A DNA stretch of 41,559 nt from Streptomyces cinereus. GTDB taxonomy: Bacteria; Pseudomonadota; Gammaproteobacteria; Pseudomonadales; Moraxellaceae. The notes beneath the pieces are model-generated. The model did not search any database, was not told the origin of the DNA, and worked only from the letters and a program-made list of their open reading frames with translations. Made by a program: the position numbers and the translations under genes. The DNA lies in NCBI GenBank assembly GCA_014647715.1, contig BMPS01000021.1:1-41559 (forward strand), read 5' to 3'. Shown here one piece after another: positions 27,709 through 35,639 of this stretch (position 1 is the first letter of the stretch; every line of letters begins with the position of its first letter).

Positions 27709-29220
27709 TGGCTCGTAGGTGGTAATGGATAAGCTCATGCCCCACTTTTGCCAAATATCAATTTCATCTTGCAAATCTGATAGCACAAGACTTGCGTTAT
27801 CATCGGCTAAATTTACCAAAACTTCCCAAGTATGGTTATCTTTAGCCGCTAGCTGAATCGGTAGCGTATCATGTTTGCTACGGCTGTGATGCACCAGTAC
27901 CGCTAGGCGTAAAATCAGGGTTAAATACACCAGATTGTCACCGCCGACCATTTTGACTTCATCATAACTATCAGGTTTTAATTTACGGCGATGATGCATC
28001 ACTAGCTGCGACAAGCGTGTTTTATCGACTTGTGAGAACCCATCAATATCCGAATTTTCCAGCAAATAGGCACTGTGCCTGTGATAGCTACTATGGCTGA
28101 TGGCAAGACCAATTTCATATAAATAGGCACCACGGCGAAGTAAATCCGCGTCTTCTTCATCAAGCCCCAAGCGATTTCTCACTTGGTCAAACAGCTGCTG
28201 CGCGGTACGTACCACACGTTTTGCTTGTTTTCTATCGACCGAATAACGCGTCATCAAGGCTTGTACACTGCGATCGCGCACATCTTCACTGGCAAAACGC
28301 CCGAGCATGTCGTACATGACGCCTTCACGCAGCGCACCATCTGAATAAGAGATGGTATCAATGCCCAAAACATTCATTGCTGCCAACAGCACCGCGACAC
28401 CAGCCGGCAGCACTGCTTTACGGGTGTCTTTAATATCGGCAAAATCAATATTGTCGATATGTTTTGCTTTAATCAGTAATTTTTGGATTTCTTTGACACC
28501 GCTGTAGGTCACACGAGCATTTTCATCGGCAAGTCCAAGTTGCACCAAAATTTGATTGACCGCTTTAATCGTACCACTTGAGCCCGTGACACTGTCCCAG
28601 CCCGTTTTTTGGTACAAGCGGCTAATACCAAGCACTTCTTTTCTCGCCGCAGCAATCGCTTTTTCAAACGCTTTCTCGGTGATAGCGCCATCAGTAAAAT
28701 AGGATTTGGTAAAGGCAACACAGCCCATCTGTAGGCTTTCAGTCAAAATCGGGTCAAAGCCTTTTCCAATAATAAACTCCGTCGAACCACCCCCAATATC
28801 AATCACCAAACGTTTATCGGTACTGGCATTGGTATGAGAAACTCCCAAATAAATTAGACGCGCTTCTTCTCGCCCAGCAATGACTTCCAAGGGTTTGGGT
28901 AAAATTAAATTGGCTTGTCGAATAAATTCATCCGCATTCTTGGCTTGGCGCAGGGCATTGGTAGCCACAATCCGTAACCGCTGTGGGGAGACAGCGTCTA
29001 GTCGTCCGACAAAACGGGTCAAACAATCCAGCCCGCGTTTTTGTGCCTCAAGCGACAAATAGTTGTTTTCATCAAGTCCAGCTGCAAGCTGCACTTTTTC
29101 TGACATTGATGCTAATTTGCGTACTTCCCCATGGTCCAACCGCGCGATGGCAAGATGAAAGCTATTTGAGCCAATATCAATGGCGGCCATAAGTTCGTTG
29201 TTAGCAAGTAAGTCAGGCAT
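27697..29220 (-). CDS. ppx: Exopolyphosphatase/pppGpp phosphohydrolase (Ppx/GppA)
   Basis: The 507-residue protein is an ASKHA-fold phosphatase that degrades polyphosphate and/or pppGpp. AAIDIGSNSFHLAIARL at the N-terminus and VIDIGGGSTEFIIGKG form the two phosphate-binding loops. SDGALREGVMYDMLGR marks the second domain, and a C-terminal HD-like region follows (YLYEIGLAISHSSYHRHSAY). Ppx and GppA cannot be separated by eye; the position next to trxA and rho mirrors gppA of enteric bacteria. The stop codon sits in a 12-bp repeat array. Confidence 0.92.
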   Translation of the reverse strand: MPDLLANNELMAAIDIGSNSFHLAIARLDHGEVRKLASMSEKVQLAAGLDENNYLSLEAQKRGLDCLTRFVGRLDAVSPQRLRIVATNALRQAKNADEFIRQANLILPKPLEVIAGREEARLIYLGVSHTNASTDKRLVIDIGGGSTEFIIGKGFDPILTESLQMGCVAFTKSYFTDGAITEKAFEKAIAAARKEVLGISRLYQKTGWDSVTGSSGTIKAVNQILVQLGLADENARVTYSGVKEIQKLLIKAKHIDNIDFADIKDTRKAVLPAGVAVLLAAMNVLGIDTISYSDGALREGVMYDMLGRFASEDVRDRSVQALMTRYSVDRKQAKRVVRTAQQLFDQVRNRLGLDEEDADLLRRGAYLYEIGLAISHSSYHRHSAYLLENSDIDGFSQVDKTRLSQLVMHHRRKLKPDSYDEVKMVGGDNLVYLTLILRLAVLVHHSRSKHDTLPIQLAAKDNHTWEVLVNLADDNASLVLSDLQDEIDIWQKWGMSLSITTYEPAIG

Positions 29221-29395
29221 ATTTCACTTATTGTTGGTTAAAGTCAATAATTCGATTAAACACCATTTTACGCATTTTCAACCCTGAGTAAAAGCCATTT
29301 TATTGCAACTGCCATTTTTTCCTCCCCCCATGCCTGTCCATCAGTGAAAAAAATTGACTTTAATATTTTCTAAAAACTTCTATCGTTACAATCAT

Positions 29396-29423
29396 TTAGA
29401 TACGATTAGTTAGATACCATTAA
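29396..29423. repeat. 14-bp tandem duplication in the ppx-trxA gap
   Basis: TTAGATACGATTAG is followed directly by TTAGATACCATTAA (12 of 14 identical). Confidence 0.6.
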
Positions 29424-29562
29424 TGTTTCTTATCATAACTATCAAAACAATTAACCATACCCATACCCTGTTTTGGGGTTGTGTTATGCTAAGATGACCC
29501 TATCATAATAAGCACTATAAAGTAATTTGCCGTTGGGTGTCTGTTTAATAGATTTCACTATC

Positions 29563-29586
29563 CTATCATTGTTTCTATCACTGTTT
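29563..29586. repeat. 12-bp tandem duplication in the ppx-trxA gap
   Basis: CTATCATTGTTT is followed directly by CTATCACTGTTT (11 of 12 identical), upstream of trxA. Confidence 0.65.
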
Positions 29587-29617
29587 GATTGTATCCAATA
29601 TTAAGATTTTTTTATTA

Positions 29618-29652
29618 GGCAAAAACAGGCACTGGGCAAAAACAAGCATTTG
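29618..29652. repeat. 17/18-bp tandem duplication upstream of trxA
   Basis: GGCAAAAACAGGCACTG is followed directly by GGCAAAAACAAGCATTTG. It is the third duplication in this 494-base gene-free stretch, which must also hold the ppx and trxA promoters; I could not assign those with confidence. Confidence 0.7.
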
Positions 29653-29714
29653 GGTCATTATTTAACCGTAATCCAAAACCTAACAGTTAACAACATCAAC
29701 ACGTAGGAGTTACT

Positions 29715-30038
29715 ATGTCTTCAGTTATTCATGCCGATGAAGGTACGTTTGAAAAAGCAGTACTACAATCAGATACCCCAGTATTGGTCGATTTTTGGGC
29801 AACTTGGTGTGGTCCATGTAAAGCCATCGCCCCTGTATTAGACGAGCTTTCTTCAGAATATGAGGGTAAAGCGCGAATCGTTAAAATCGACGTTGACCAA
29901 AATCCAAACCTAGCCGCACAATATGGTATCCGTAGTATCCCTACCTTATTTATGTTTAAAAACGGTGAAAAAGTGGATGCCACTATGGGTATGCAACCAA
30001 AAGCCCAATTGACTGCCCTTATCAACAAACACTTATAA
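29715..30038 (+). CDS. trxA: Thioredoxin 1
   Basis: The 107-residue cytoplasmic disulfide reductase has the active site WCGPCK with Cys32 and Cys35, preceded by VLVDFWAT, and the cis-proline loop GIRSIPTLFMFKNGE. Length and residues match TrxA throughout. TAGGAG lies eight bases before the ATG. It is divergent from ppx and followed by its own terminator, then rho, a gene order conserved in gammaproteobacteria. Confidence 0.97.
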   Translation: MSSVIHADEGTFEKAVLQSDTPVLVDFWATWCGPCKAIAPVLDELSSEYEGKARIVKIDVDQNPNLAAQYGIRSIPTLFMFKNGEKVDATMGMQPKAQLTALINKHL

Positions 30039-30066
30039 TCGCTAGGGTAAGAATCACTAGCGTAGG
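30037..30066. repeat. 15-bp tandem duplication abutting the trxA stop
   Basis: AATCGCTAGGGTAAG is followed directly by AATCACTAGCGTAGG (12 of 15 identical). The first unit begins with the last two bases of the trxA stop. Confidence 0.6.
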
Positions 30067-30125
30067 TTAAATTAAATGGTTACATTGGTAACTGTCTGTT
30101 TTTTGATAGCAACCAATGAGATTCG

Positions 30126-30167
30126 CCGCGATTTTGATACTTATCAGTAAAAAAATCGCGGTTTTTT
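30126..30167 (+). terminator. Rho-independent terminator after trxA
   Basis: CCGCGATTTT pairs with AAAATCGCGG over a 16-base loop, followed by six T. Confidence 0.88.
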
Positions 30168-30178
30168 ATGCCCATACA

Positions 30179-30208
30179 TTGACAAATGAATATGTCAAGT
30201 CGTATAGT
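30179..30208 (+). promoter_or_regulatory. Promoter of rho
   Basis: TTGACA (30179-30184) and TATAGT (30203-30208) are separated by 18 bases, a near-consensus sigma-70 promoter just after the trxA terminator. Transcription would begin near 30215, giving a leader of about 230 bases before rho. Confidence 0.82.
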
Positions 30209-30328
30209 GTGTTTCACAAAATAACTATCTTATCGATATGCTTAACGTTACGTTAGCAGGCATTTACTATTATTTGGTTTAGTACTTGGTATTGTCTGTT
30301 TGCAACGCTCAGTTAATCATTTCAAACG

Positions 30329-30375
30329 TTTCTAGTTTTTTCTCTTTATATTCTCTTCACACCCTACTGTCTTAA
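30329..30375 (+). promoter_or_regulatory. Pyrimidine-rich stretch in the rho leader, possible rut site
   Basis: This stretch of the leader is strongly C/T-rich and almost G-free, as Rho loading sites are. In E. coli rho is autoregulated by termination in its leader, so this is a candidate site for the same feedback here (inference). Confidence 0.35.
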
Positions 30376-30443
30376 AACGATGCAGCGCCTTTGCTCGACT
30401 CACGTTTTGAGGTGGTTCAAAATTAGTTATTGATGATTTACCT

Positions 30444-31712
30444 ATGAATTTGACTGAACTCAAAAAAAAATCGATTGCTGAATTGTTGTTGATTAGCGAG
30501 CAAATGGGTCTAGAAAACATGGCCCGTAGTCGCAAACAAGATATCATTTTTGCCATTTTAAAAACCCATGCCCGAAACGGTGAAGCTATCTATGGGGATG
30601 GCGTGCTTGAGATTTTGCCCGATGGCTTTGGTTTTTTACGATCGTCGGAAGGCTCTTACCTAGCAGGTCCCGATGATATCTATGTGAGTCCGAGCCAAAT
30701 TCGCCGTTTCAATCTTAAGACGGGTGACTCAATCGCAGGGACGATTCGCCCACCCAAGGATTCCGAGCGCTATTTTGCCCTATTAAAAGTCAACGAAATC
30801 AACTTCGACACCCCAGACCGCTCTCGCCACAAACTGATTTTTGAAAATTTAACCCCACTTTTTCCTACCCAGCAGCTTCGCTTAGAACTTGGTAACGGTA
30901 CCACAGAAGACTTAACCGGCCGTATCATTGACTTGATTGCCCCGATTGGTAAAGGTCAACGCTCGATTATTGTCGCGCCACCAAAAGCGGGTAAAACCGT
31001 ACTGCTACAATCTATCGCGCAATCCATCACCAAAAATAACCCAGAATGTTATCTCATCGTGCTGCTCATTGACGAGCGTCCTGAAGAAGTGACCGAAATG
31101 CAGCGTACGGTGCGTGGTGAAGTGGTCGCATCGACCTTTGATGAGCCGCCAACCCGTCACGTACAAGTCGCCGAAATGGTGATTGAAAAAGCCAAACGCT
31201 TGGTTGAGCACAAACAAGACGTGGTGATTTTACTCGACTCCATCACACGCCTTGCCCGCGCTTACAATACTGTATTGCCCTCATCGGGTAAAGTATTGAC
31301 TGGTGGGGTGGATGCCAATGCCCTAGAACGCCCAAAACGCTTTTTTGGTGCCGCACGTAATGTCGAAGAAGGCGGTAGCTTGACCATTATTTCAACCGCC
31401 TTGATTGACACAGGCAGTACCATGGATAAGGTAATTTATGAGGAGTTTAAGGGGACAGGTAACCAAGAAATTACCCTTGAGCGTGACATTGCCGAAAAAC
31501 GGGTATTCCCTGCCATCAATATCAAAAAATCGGGCACTCGCCGCGAAGAGCGGTTGATGGATGAGGCGATGCTACGCAAAGTATGGATTCTGCGCAAACT
31601 GCTACACCCCATGGATGAACTACAAGCCACGGAATTTTTGCTAGAAAAACTTAAAGACTCAAAAACCAATGATGAATTCTTTGAGCAAATGACGCGTAAA
31701 GATAAATCTTAA
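30444..31712 (+). CDS. rho: Transcription termination factor Rho
   Basis: The hexameric RNA helicase has 422 residues, standard for Rho. The N-terminal helical domain ([15 protein letters not shown]) is followed by the cold-shock-like RNA-binding domain ([15 protein letters not shown]). The ATPase follows: Walker A APPKAGKT, then [13 protein letters not shown], Walker [17 protein letters not shown], the Q-loop region [15 protein letters not shown] and the R-loop GTGNQEITL. No Shine-Dalgarno sequence lies at a normal distance from the ATG at 30444; the nearest, GAGGTGG, is about 30 bases upstream. The long leader suggests autoregulation. Confidence 0.97.
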   Translation: MNLTELKKKSIAELLLISEQMGLENMARSRKQDIIFAILKTHARNGEAIYGDGVLEILPDGFGFLRSSEGSYLAGPDDIYVSPSQIRRFNLKTGDSIAGTIRPPKDSERYFALLKVNEINFDTPDRSRHKLIFENLTPLFPTQQLRLELGNGTTEDLTGRIIDLIAPIGKGQRSIIVAPPKAGKTVLLQSIAQSITKNNPECYLIVLLIDERPEEVTEMQRTVRGEVVASTFDEPPTRHVQVAEMVIEKAKRLVEHKQDVVILLDSITRLARAYNTVLPSSGKVLTGGVDANALERPKRFFGAARNVEEGGSLTIISTALIDTGSTMDKVIYEEFKGTGNQEITLERDIAEKRVFPAINIKKSGTRREERLMDEAMLRKVWILRKLLHPMDELQATEFLLEKLKDSKTNDEFFEQMTRKDKS

Positions 31713-31758
31713 TTGTGTTAACTAATAATCACGCTAACTTAGCTGACTTATAAAAATA

Positions 31759-31787
31759 AAAAAGCTCAACTTGGTGTTGAGCTTTTT
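31759..31787. terminator. Bidirectional terminator between rho and the metallopeptidase gene
   Basis: AAAAAGCTCAAC pairs with GTTGAGCTTTTT around the loop TTGGT, with A and T tracts on both sides. Confidence 0.92.
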
Positions 31788-31818
31788 GTTGGCATCTTTT
31801 TTATTGGCGTGCTTTGGG

Positions 31819-31852
31819 CTTAAATCGCACCGCTACTTAAATTGCACCACTA
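31819..31852. repeat. 17-bp tandem duplication spanning the metallopeptidase stop
   Basis: CTTAAATCGCACCGCTA is followed directly by CTTAAATTGCACCACTA (15 of 17 identical). The stop codon (31837-31839) and the last codons are in the second unit. Confidence 0.75.
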
Positions 31853-32721
31853 AAAGTATCGCATTGGTTGATATCACCCGATTTTAAACCGCGTGAAAAC
31901 CACGTCATACGTTGTTGACTGGTGCCATGAGTAAAGCTATCAGGGACAGCGGCACGACCACTGGCTTGGGCCAAACGGTCATCACCGATTTGCTCCGCCG
32001 CATTAATCGCTTCTTCAATATCGCCTTGCTCCAAGAATTGAACACGTTGTTGGTTACGGTTTGCCCAAACACCGGCAAAACAGTCCGCTTGTAGTTCTTG
32101 ACGCACTGATAAATTGTTGGCTTGTGCTTCAGTGGCACGGCGACTGGCTTCATCTACTTTTTGGCTAATACCTAACTGATTTTGTACATGGTGACCCACT
32201 TCGTGAGCAATCACATAAGCCTGTGCAAAGTCACCTGCTTTACCTTGGTTTTGTGCATCACCTGAGCCATTTTGGTCACCTGTAATCCCCAATTTTTGGC
32301 GCATTTCTTGGAAAAAACTGGTATCAAGATAGACGCGTTGGTCAGCAGGGCAATAGAAAGGTCCTGTCGCTGAAGAAGCGTTACCACAACCCGAACGCAC
32401 CATACCATTAAATAACACCAACTTAGGCTGTTGGTATTGCATATTGTTTTCACTAAAAATTTGACCCCAAACTTCTTCTGTGTCTTTTAACACCACTGAG
32501 GCGAATTTTTGGTCGCGATCAGCCGTTTGCTGGTCAAGGGTTTGTTGACCACTACTATTTCCACCTGTGATTGCAGAACCTGTTTGCATGGCAGTCATGG
32601 GATTCATACCAAACACCAGCCACAAAATCAAACCAATGATAATACTACCAATACCGCCGCCCACAGCTTTACCGCCGCTGACCAGTACATTTGAACTACC
32701 GCCACGATCTTCCCACTTCAT
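31837..32721 (-). CDS. YpfJ-type neutral zinc metallopeptidase
   Basis: The 294-residue protein begins MKWEDRGGSSNV, has one membrane helix (about 20-42) and a peptidase domain. VIAHEVGHHVQ supplies the HExxH-type zinc ligands, with upstream CPADQRVYLD and downstream ELQADCFAGVWA providing the further acidic ligand. These are hallmarks of the KPN_02809/YpfJ family (PF04228). Substrates are unknown. The single helix suggests an inner-membrane anchor. It converges on rho across a shared terminator. Confidence 0.93.
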   Translation of the reverse strand: MKWEDRGGSSNVLVSGGKAVGGGIGSIIIGLILWLVFGMNPMTAMQTGSAITGGNSSGQQTLDQQTADRDQKFASVVLKDTEEVWGQIFSENNMQYQQPKLVLFNGMVRSGCGNASSATGPFYCPADQRVYLDTSFFQEMRQKLGITGDQNGSGDAQNQGKAGDFAQAYVIAHEVGHHVQNQLGISQKVDEASRRATEAQANNLSVRQELQADCFAGVWANRNQQRVQFLEQGDIEEAINAAEQIGDDRLAQASGRAAVPDSFTHGTSQQRMTWFSRGLKSGDINQCDTFSGAI

Positions 32722-32976
32722 ACTACTACCTCCTCAAATCTCGTCTTGCTTTTATATATCGTATGCTTATTTTAGCATTGTAGCATTTTGCCTAAAATTT
32801 ACTGTATGAAATCGTAGTTTTATACAGATTTTTGACAATAAACCCTAACAATATACCACTAATGTAACTTATGATTACCTATCTAGAATCTGCCAAACCT
32901 GATTAAAACTAACCATTTATCGCTATAAAAAATTATTTTTTCGATATTTTTTAATCAACTTCTACAAATAGAAAAA

Positions 32977-32994
32977 TTTTGTAAATTTACAAAA
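32977..32994. promoter_or_regulatory. 18-bp perfect palindrome, candidate operator
   Basis: TTTTGTAAATTTACAAAA is its own reverse complement. It lies 30 bases upstream of a consensus -10 box in the leader region of the lipoprotein gene. Confidence 0.45.
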
Positions 32995-32996
32995 AT

Positions 32997-33067
32997 AAAG
33001 ATATCTTTGCCATATTTTTATGCGTATAATACGTCATTTTCCGCGAAAAGCTAAAAAAGATATCTTT
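32997..33067. repeat. Two copies of the palindrome AAAGATATCTTT around a promoter box
   Basis: Identical 12-base palindromes occupy 32997-33008 and 33056-33067, 59 bases apart, with TATAAT (33025-33030) between them. The first copy would overlap a -35 position and the second lies just after the expected start, an arrangement suited to a repressor. The rest of 32722-33299 is very AT-rich with no gene. Confidence 0.55.
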
Positions 33068-33230
33068 TTCGTACGATATTAATGAGTCTAAAAAGTTGTA
33101 TTTGTGATTGCGGTGTTATTTTGTTACAACCTTTTATCAGATTTATTATATTTTTTTATGCGAAAGTTATTCTATCTTGACTAAGTTTCCGCTACAATAT
33201 TGCCAGTTTCATGTCCCGTGTGTCTTTAAT

Positions 33231-33253
33231 TCTAAATAAACTCTTTATTTAGA
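33231..33253 (+). other. Leader hairpin upstream of the lipoprotein gene
   Basis: TCTAAATAAA and TTTATTTAGA form a perfect ten-pair stem with loop CTC, about 33 bases before the ribosome site AGGAG (33287-33291). It could stabilise the mRNA or tune translation. Confidence 0.5.
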
Positions 33254-33299
33254 GTATCGTCGAGTGAATACGGGGTTATTTTCTTTAGGAGAACACGTA

Positions 33300-33629
33300 A
33301 TGAACGTTAAATTAATCGCTGTATCAAGTTTAGTTGCTGCATCTTTAGCTATGACTGCATGTAGCAAAAAAGAAGAAGCTGCACCAGCTGCTGCCTCTAC
33401 CACTGCCTCAACTACTGTTGCTTCATCAACAACTACTACCACTGTTGAAGCTTCTGCACCTGCAGTAACTGCATCTGCTGCAACTGTTAATGCTTCTACT
33501 GTTGTTGTAGACACTGCATCTGCTGCTGCACCAGCTTCAGCTACTGCTGACGCTGCTAACCAAGTTGCTGATGCTGCCGCTTCTGCTGCTGCAACTGTTG
33601 CTGACGCTTCTGCATCTGCTGCAAAATAA
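33300..33629 (+). CDS. Small Ala/Thr/Ser-rich lipoprotein
   Basis: From the ATG at 33300 (AGGAG nine bases upstream) the product is 109 residues. A signal peptide with lipobox AMTAC places the lipidated Cys at residue 21, followed by SKKEEAAPAAA. The rest is low-complexity Ala, Thr, Ser and Val with no Cys, Trp, Tyr or aromatic residues, and the codons GCT, GCA and ACT are used almost in runs. No enzymatic motif is present. It could be a surface spacer or an abundant envelope lipoprotein. The long leader, leader hairpin and strong terminator suggest high, regulated expression. No family is recognised. Confidence 0.87.
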   Translation: MNVKLIAVSSLVAASLAMTACSKKEEAAPAAASTTASTTVASSTTTTTVEASAPAVTASAATVNASTVVVDTASAAAPASATADAANQVADAAASAAATVADASASAAK

Positions 33630-33648
33630 TCAGTTTTTTAAACTGAAC

Positions 33649-33679
33649 AAAAAGGAAACCCAAGCGGTTTCCTTTTTTT
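33649..33679 (+). terminator. Terminator of the lipoprotein gene
   Basis: AAAAAGGAAACC pairs with GGTTTCCTTTTT around loop CAAGC and ends in seven T. Confidence 0.93.
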
Positions 33680-33744
33680 ATGCTTAAAAATTTTATGGTT
33701 AAAGATTTTGTATAGGATAAAATTTTTAAGATTATTTATATATT

Positions 33745-33772
33745 AAAAAAGTGGGTCATTGCCCACTTTTTT
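33745..33772. terminator. Terminator of the ccm operon
   Basis: GTGGG pairs with CCCAC over a six-base loop, flanked by A6 and T6 so that the helix extends in both directions. It ends the minus-strand ccmABCDE transcript. Confidence 0.8.
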
Positions 33773-33847
33773 AGCTACATGGCTTTTTTAGCCAGCTGAT
33801 TTTTTAGCTAATTAATTTTTTAGCTAAGCGACTTTTTAGTTAAGTGA
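33766..33847. repeat. 16-17-bp tandem array, five units, after the ccmE stop
   Basis: Units begin at 33766, 33783, 33800, 33816 and 33832, each of the form TTTTTTAGCTA plus five or six variable bases. The array starts three bases beyond the ccmE stop and runs into the terminator, whose T run is shared with the first unit. Confidence 0.8.
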
Positions 33848-33849
33848 CT

Positions 33850-34335
33850 TTATTGTTTGACAGGGGTAGCTGGCATAAACTGGGCTTGGTTGACGTCAGT
33901 GCCATTGGCTTGATGCTGCGTTTTTAGTGATTTTGCCACTTCTGGCGGCATGTAATTCTCATCATGCTTTGCTAGTACCTCGCTTGCTACAAAGGTATTG
34001 CCTTCAAGCGCACCTGTGGCTACCACGCCCGAACCTTCAGCGAATAAATCTGGCAAGATGCCTTTATAAGATACCGGTACGGTGGATTTAAAATCGGTGA
34101 TTTTAAATTTGACATTGAGCGGGTCTGTGCTATCTCGCTCGACACTACCACGCACGACCATGCCCCCTGCTCGGATACGGGTATCTTCAGGTGCCTTGCC
34201 TTGACTAATGGCTGTGGGGTCAAAATAATAGTCGGTTTGTTGTCCTACCGCATAAATCACAAGAACGACGGCAATGATTGCGCCAAATAAGGTTGCCATC
34301 ACCCACATTAATTTTTTTTGTCGAACTTTATTCAT
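33850..34335 (-). CDS. ccmE: Cytochrome c maturation heme chaperone
   Basis: CcmE covalently carries heme in the periplasm to the CcmFH ligase. The 161-residue protein has one N-terminal membrane helix (about 10-30), then an OB-fold domain with [13 protein letters not shown]. The heme-binding motif [13 protein letters not shown] has His124 and Tyr128. The C-terminal tail is flexible. It is last in ccmABCDE, with 84 bases separating it from ccmD. Confidence 0.95.
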   Translation of the reverse strand: MNKVRQKKLMWVMATLFGAIIAVVLVIYAVGQQTDYYFDPTAISQGKAPEDTRIRAGGMVVRGSVERDSTDPLNVKFKITDFKSTVPVSYKGILPDLFAEGSGVVATGALEGNTFVASEVLAKHDENYMPPEVAKSLKTQHQANGTDVNQAQFMPATPVKQ

Positions 34336-34419
34336 CGCTTTTTTTCATCTCACTTTTGATGAACCACACCCTATGGGGCTACTTGTCTATTATAACACCG
34401 ATTAGGCCGATAGATACTA

Positions 34420-34629
34420 TTATCCGCTGCGCTTAGCGGTACGCTGATGACGCTGTTGCTGGCGCGCCTGCTGGGTAGTGATATCTCGGTAGGTTGCTTT
34501 ACGCTGACTACGACTAAAAAAGATGACCGCGACCATACCTAGTAAAGTCAGTAGCCAAGTTGACCACACATAGCTACCATGCCCACCCATGGCGATAAAC
34601 TCGGCAACATTATGAAAATACGGGCTCAT
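34420..34629 (-). CDS. ccmD: Heme exporter protein D
   Basis: CcmD is a small inner-membrane protein that helps release holo-CcmE from CcmABC. From the ATG at 34629 (GAGGTCACC upstream) it has 69 residues. FIAMGGHGSYVWSTWLLTLL leads into the single helix, followed by a basic cytoplasmic tail rich in Arg, Gln and Lys, as in other CcmD proteins. Starting further upstream would add a non-conserved extension. Confidence 0.88.
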   Translation of the reverse strand: MSPYFHNVAEFIAMGGHGSYVWSTWLLTLLGMVAVIFFSRSQRKATYRDITTQQARQQQRHQRTAKRSG

Positions 34630-34742
34630 TGGTGACCTCAGATTTGGATTTAGGTTTAGATAATCGATTAAAGCCATAGGATTGAAGCTATCGCTAGTTA
34701 AATGGCGACAACTTTAGCTAGGATAAGCTTAGCAATAATACT

Positions 34743-35534
34743 TTAACGATATAGCCGTTTGCATTCATCAATCACCCACTGCTTGCTACTTTCGCGTTGC
34801 AAAATCAAAGTGTTGGTACGATAGATGGTCAGCGCAGCCACCAAAAAATAACTGCCTAACATCATCAGCAACAACGGCATATACATATCAGGCGGCATTT
34901 TTGGACGCTCAGTTACGGTAAATGTCGAGCCTTGGTGTAGGGTGTTCCACCAGTTGACAGAATATTTGATAATCGGCAAATTAACCGCACCGACAATCGA
35001 TAAAATCGCCGCCGCTTTACCACGACTGGCGGTATGCTCAAATGCGGCAAATAGTGCCATCACGCCTGCGTACAAAAACGCCAAAATCAGCATAGAAGTC
35101 AGACGCGCATCCCATACCCAGTATGTGCCCCAAGTAGGCTTTGCCCAAATCGAGCCTGTAAGTAGACTTAACACACAAAGCATAAAGCCAATCGGCGCAA
35201 TCGCTTGGGCAACCAAATTGGCGGTTTTAATTTTCCACACCAAAAAAATCACCCCTAGAATTGCCAGGCCCAAATAAATTGACATGGCTAGACTGGCAGT
35301 GGGGACATGGATAAAGATAATACGATAGCTATTGCCTTGCAAATAGTCGGGTGGCGCAAACGCTAATCCCCAAACGGCACCCACCGCTAATAGCAGCGCA
35401 GCAATGACAGCTAAGTATCTCACCCAAGGGGCAAAAATACGATAAAACTCTTTGGTGCCAACAGTTTTAAGAAACCCTTGCCAAAGGCGAGAAAAAAAGC
35501 CAGTTTTGCCAACGTTTGGGGTAATTTCTGCCAT
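34743..35534 (-). CDS. ccmC: Heme exporter protein C
   Basis: CcmC is the heme-handling membrane protein that loads heme onto CcmE. From the ATG at 35534 (AAGGCG upstream) it is 263 residues with about six membrane segments. The tryptophan-rich loop includes KPTWGTYWVWDARLTS and NWWNTLHQGSTF, the latter being a heme-contacting segment near a conserved His. Acting with CcmAB and CcmD, it forms the ABC module of system I cytochrome maturation. Confidence 0.94.
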   Translation of the reverse strand: MAEITPNVGKTGFFSRLWQGFLKTVGTKEFYRIFAPWVRYLAVIAALLLAVGAVWGLAFAPPDYLQGNSYRIIFIHVPTASLAMSIYLGLAILGVIFLVWKIKTANLVAQAIAPIGFMLCVLSLLTGSIWAKPTWGTYWVWDARLTSMLILAFLYAGVMALFAAFEHTASRGKAAAILSIVGAVNLPIIKYSVNWWNTLHQGSTFTVTERPKMPPDMYMPLLLMMLGSYFLVAALTIYRTNTLILQRESSKQWVIDECKRLYR

Positions 35535-35639
35535 GGAATGCGCCTTGCTTTTTTTTCTAAAATGAATGTAAGCCATCAACAATAAGATATTTGTTCGCTT
35601 ATTTTACTGGTATTTGGGGATTTTTTCATCTAAAAATCA

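Noticed and set aside
30238-30282. A 14-codon leader peptide in the rho leader
   Set aside because: It has no ribosome site and no notable codons.
33360-33629. A minus-strand gene opposite the Ala/Thr-rich lipoprotein
   Set aside because: The long antisense frame follows from the GCT/GCA/ACT codon repetition. The plus strand has signal peptide, lipobox, ribosome site and terminator.
33766-33847. A CRISPR array
   Set aside because: Units of 16-17 bp are contiguous with no spacers and no cas genes; it is a simple tandem array.
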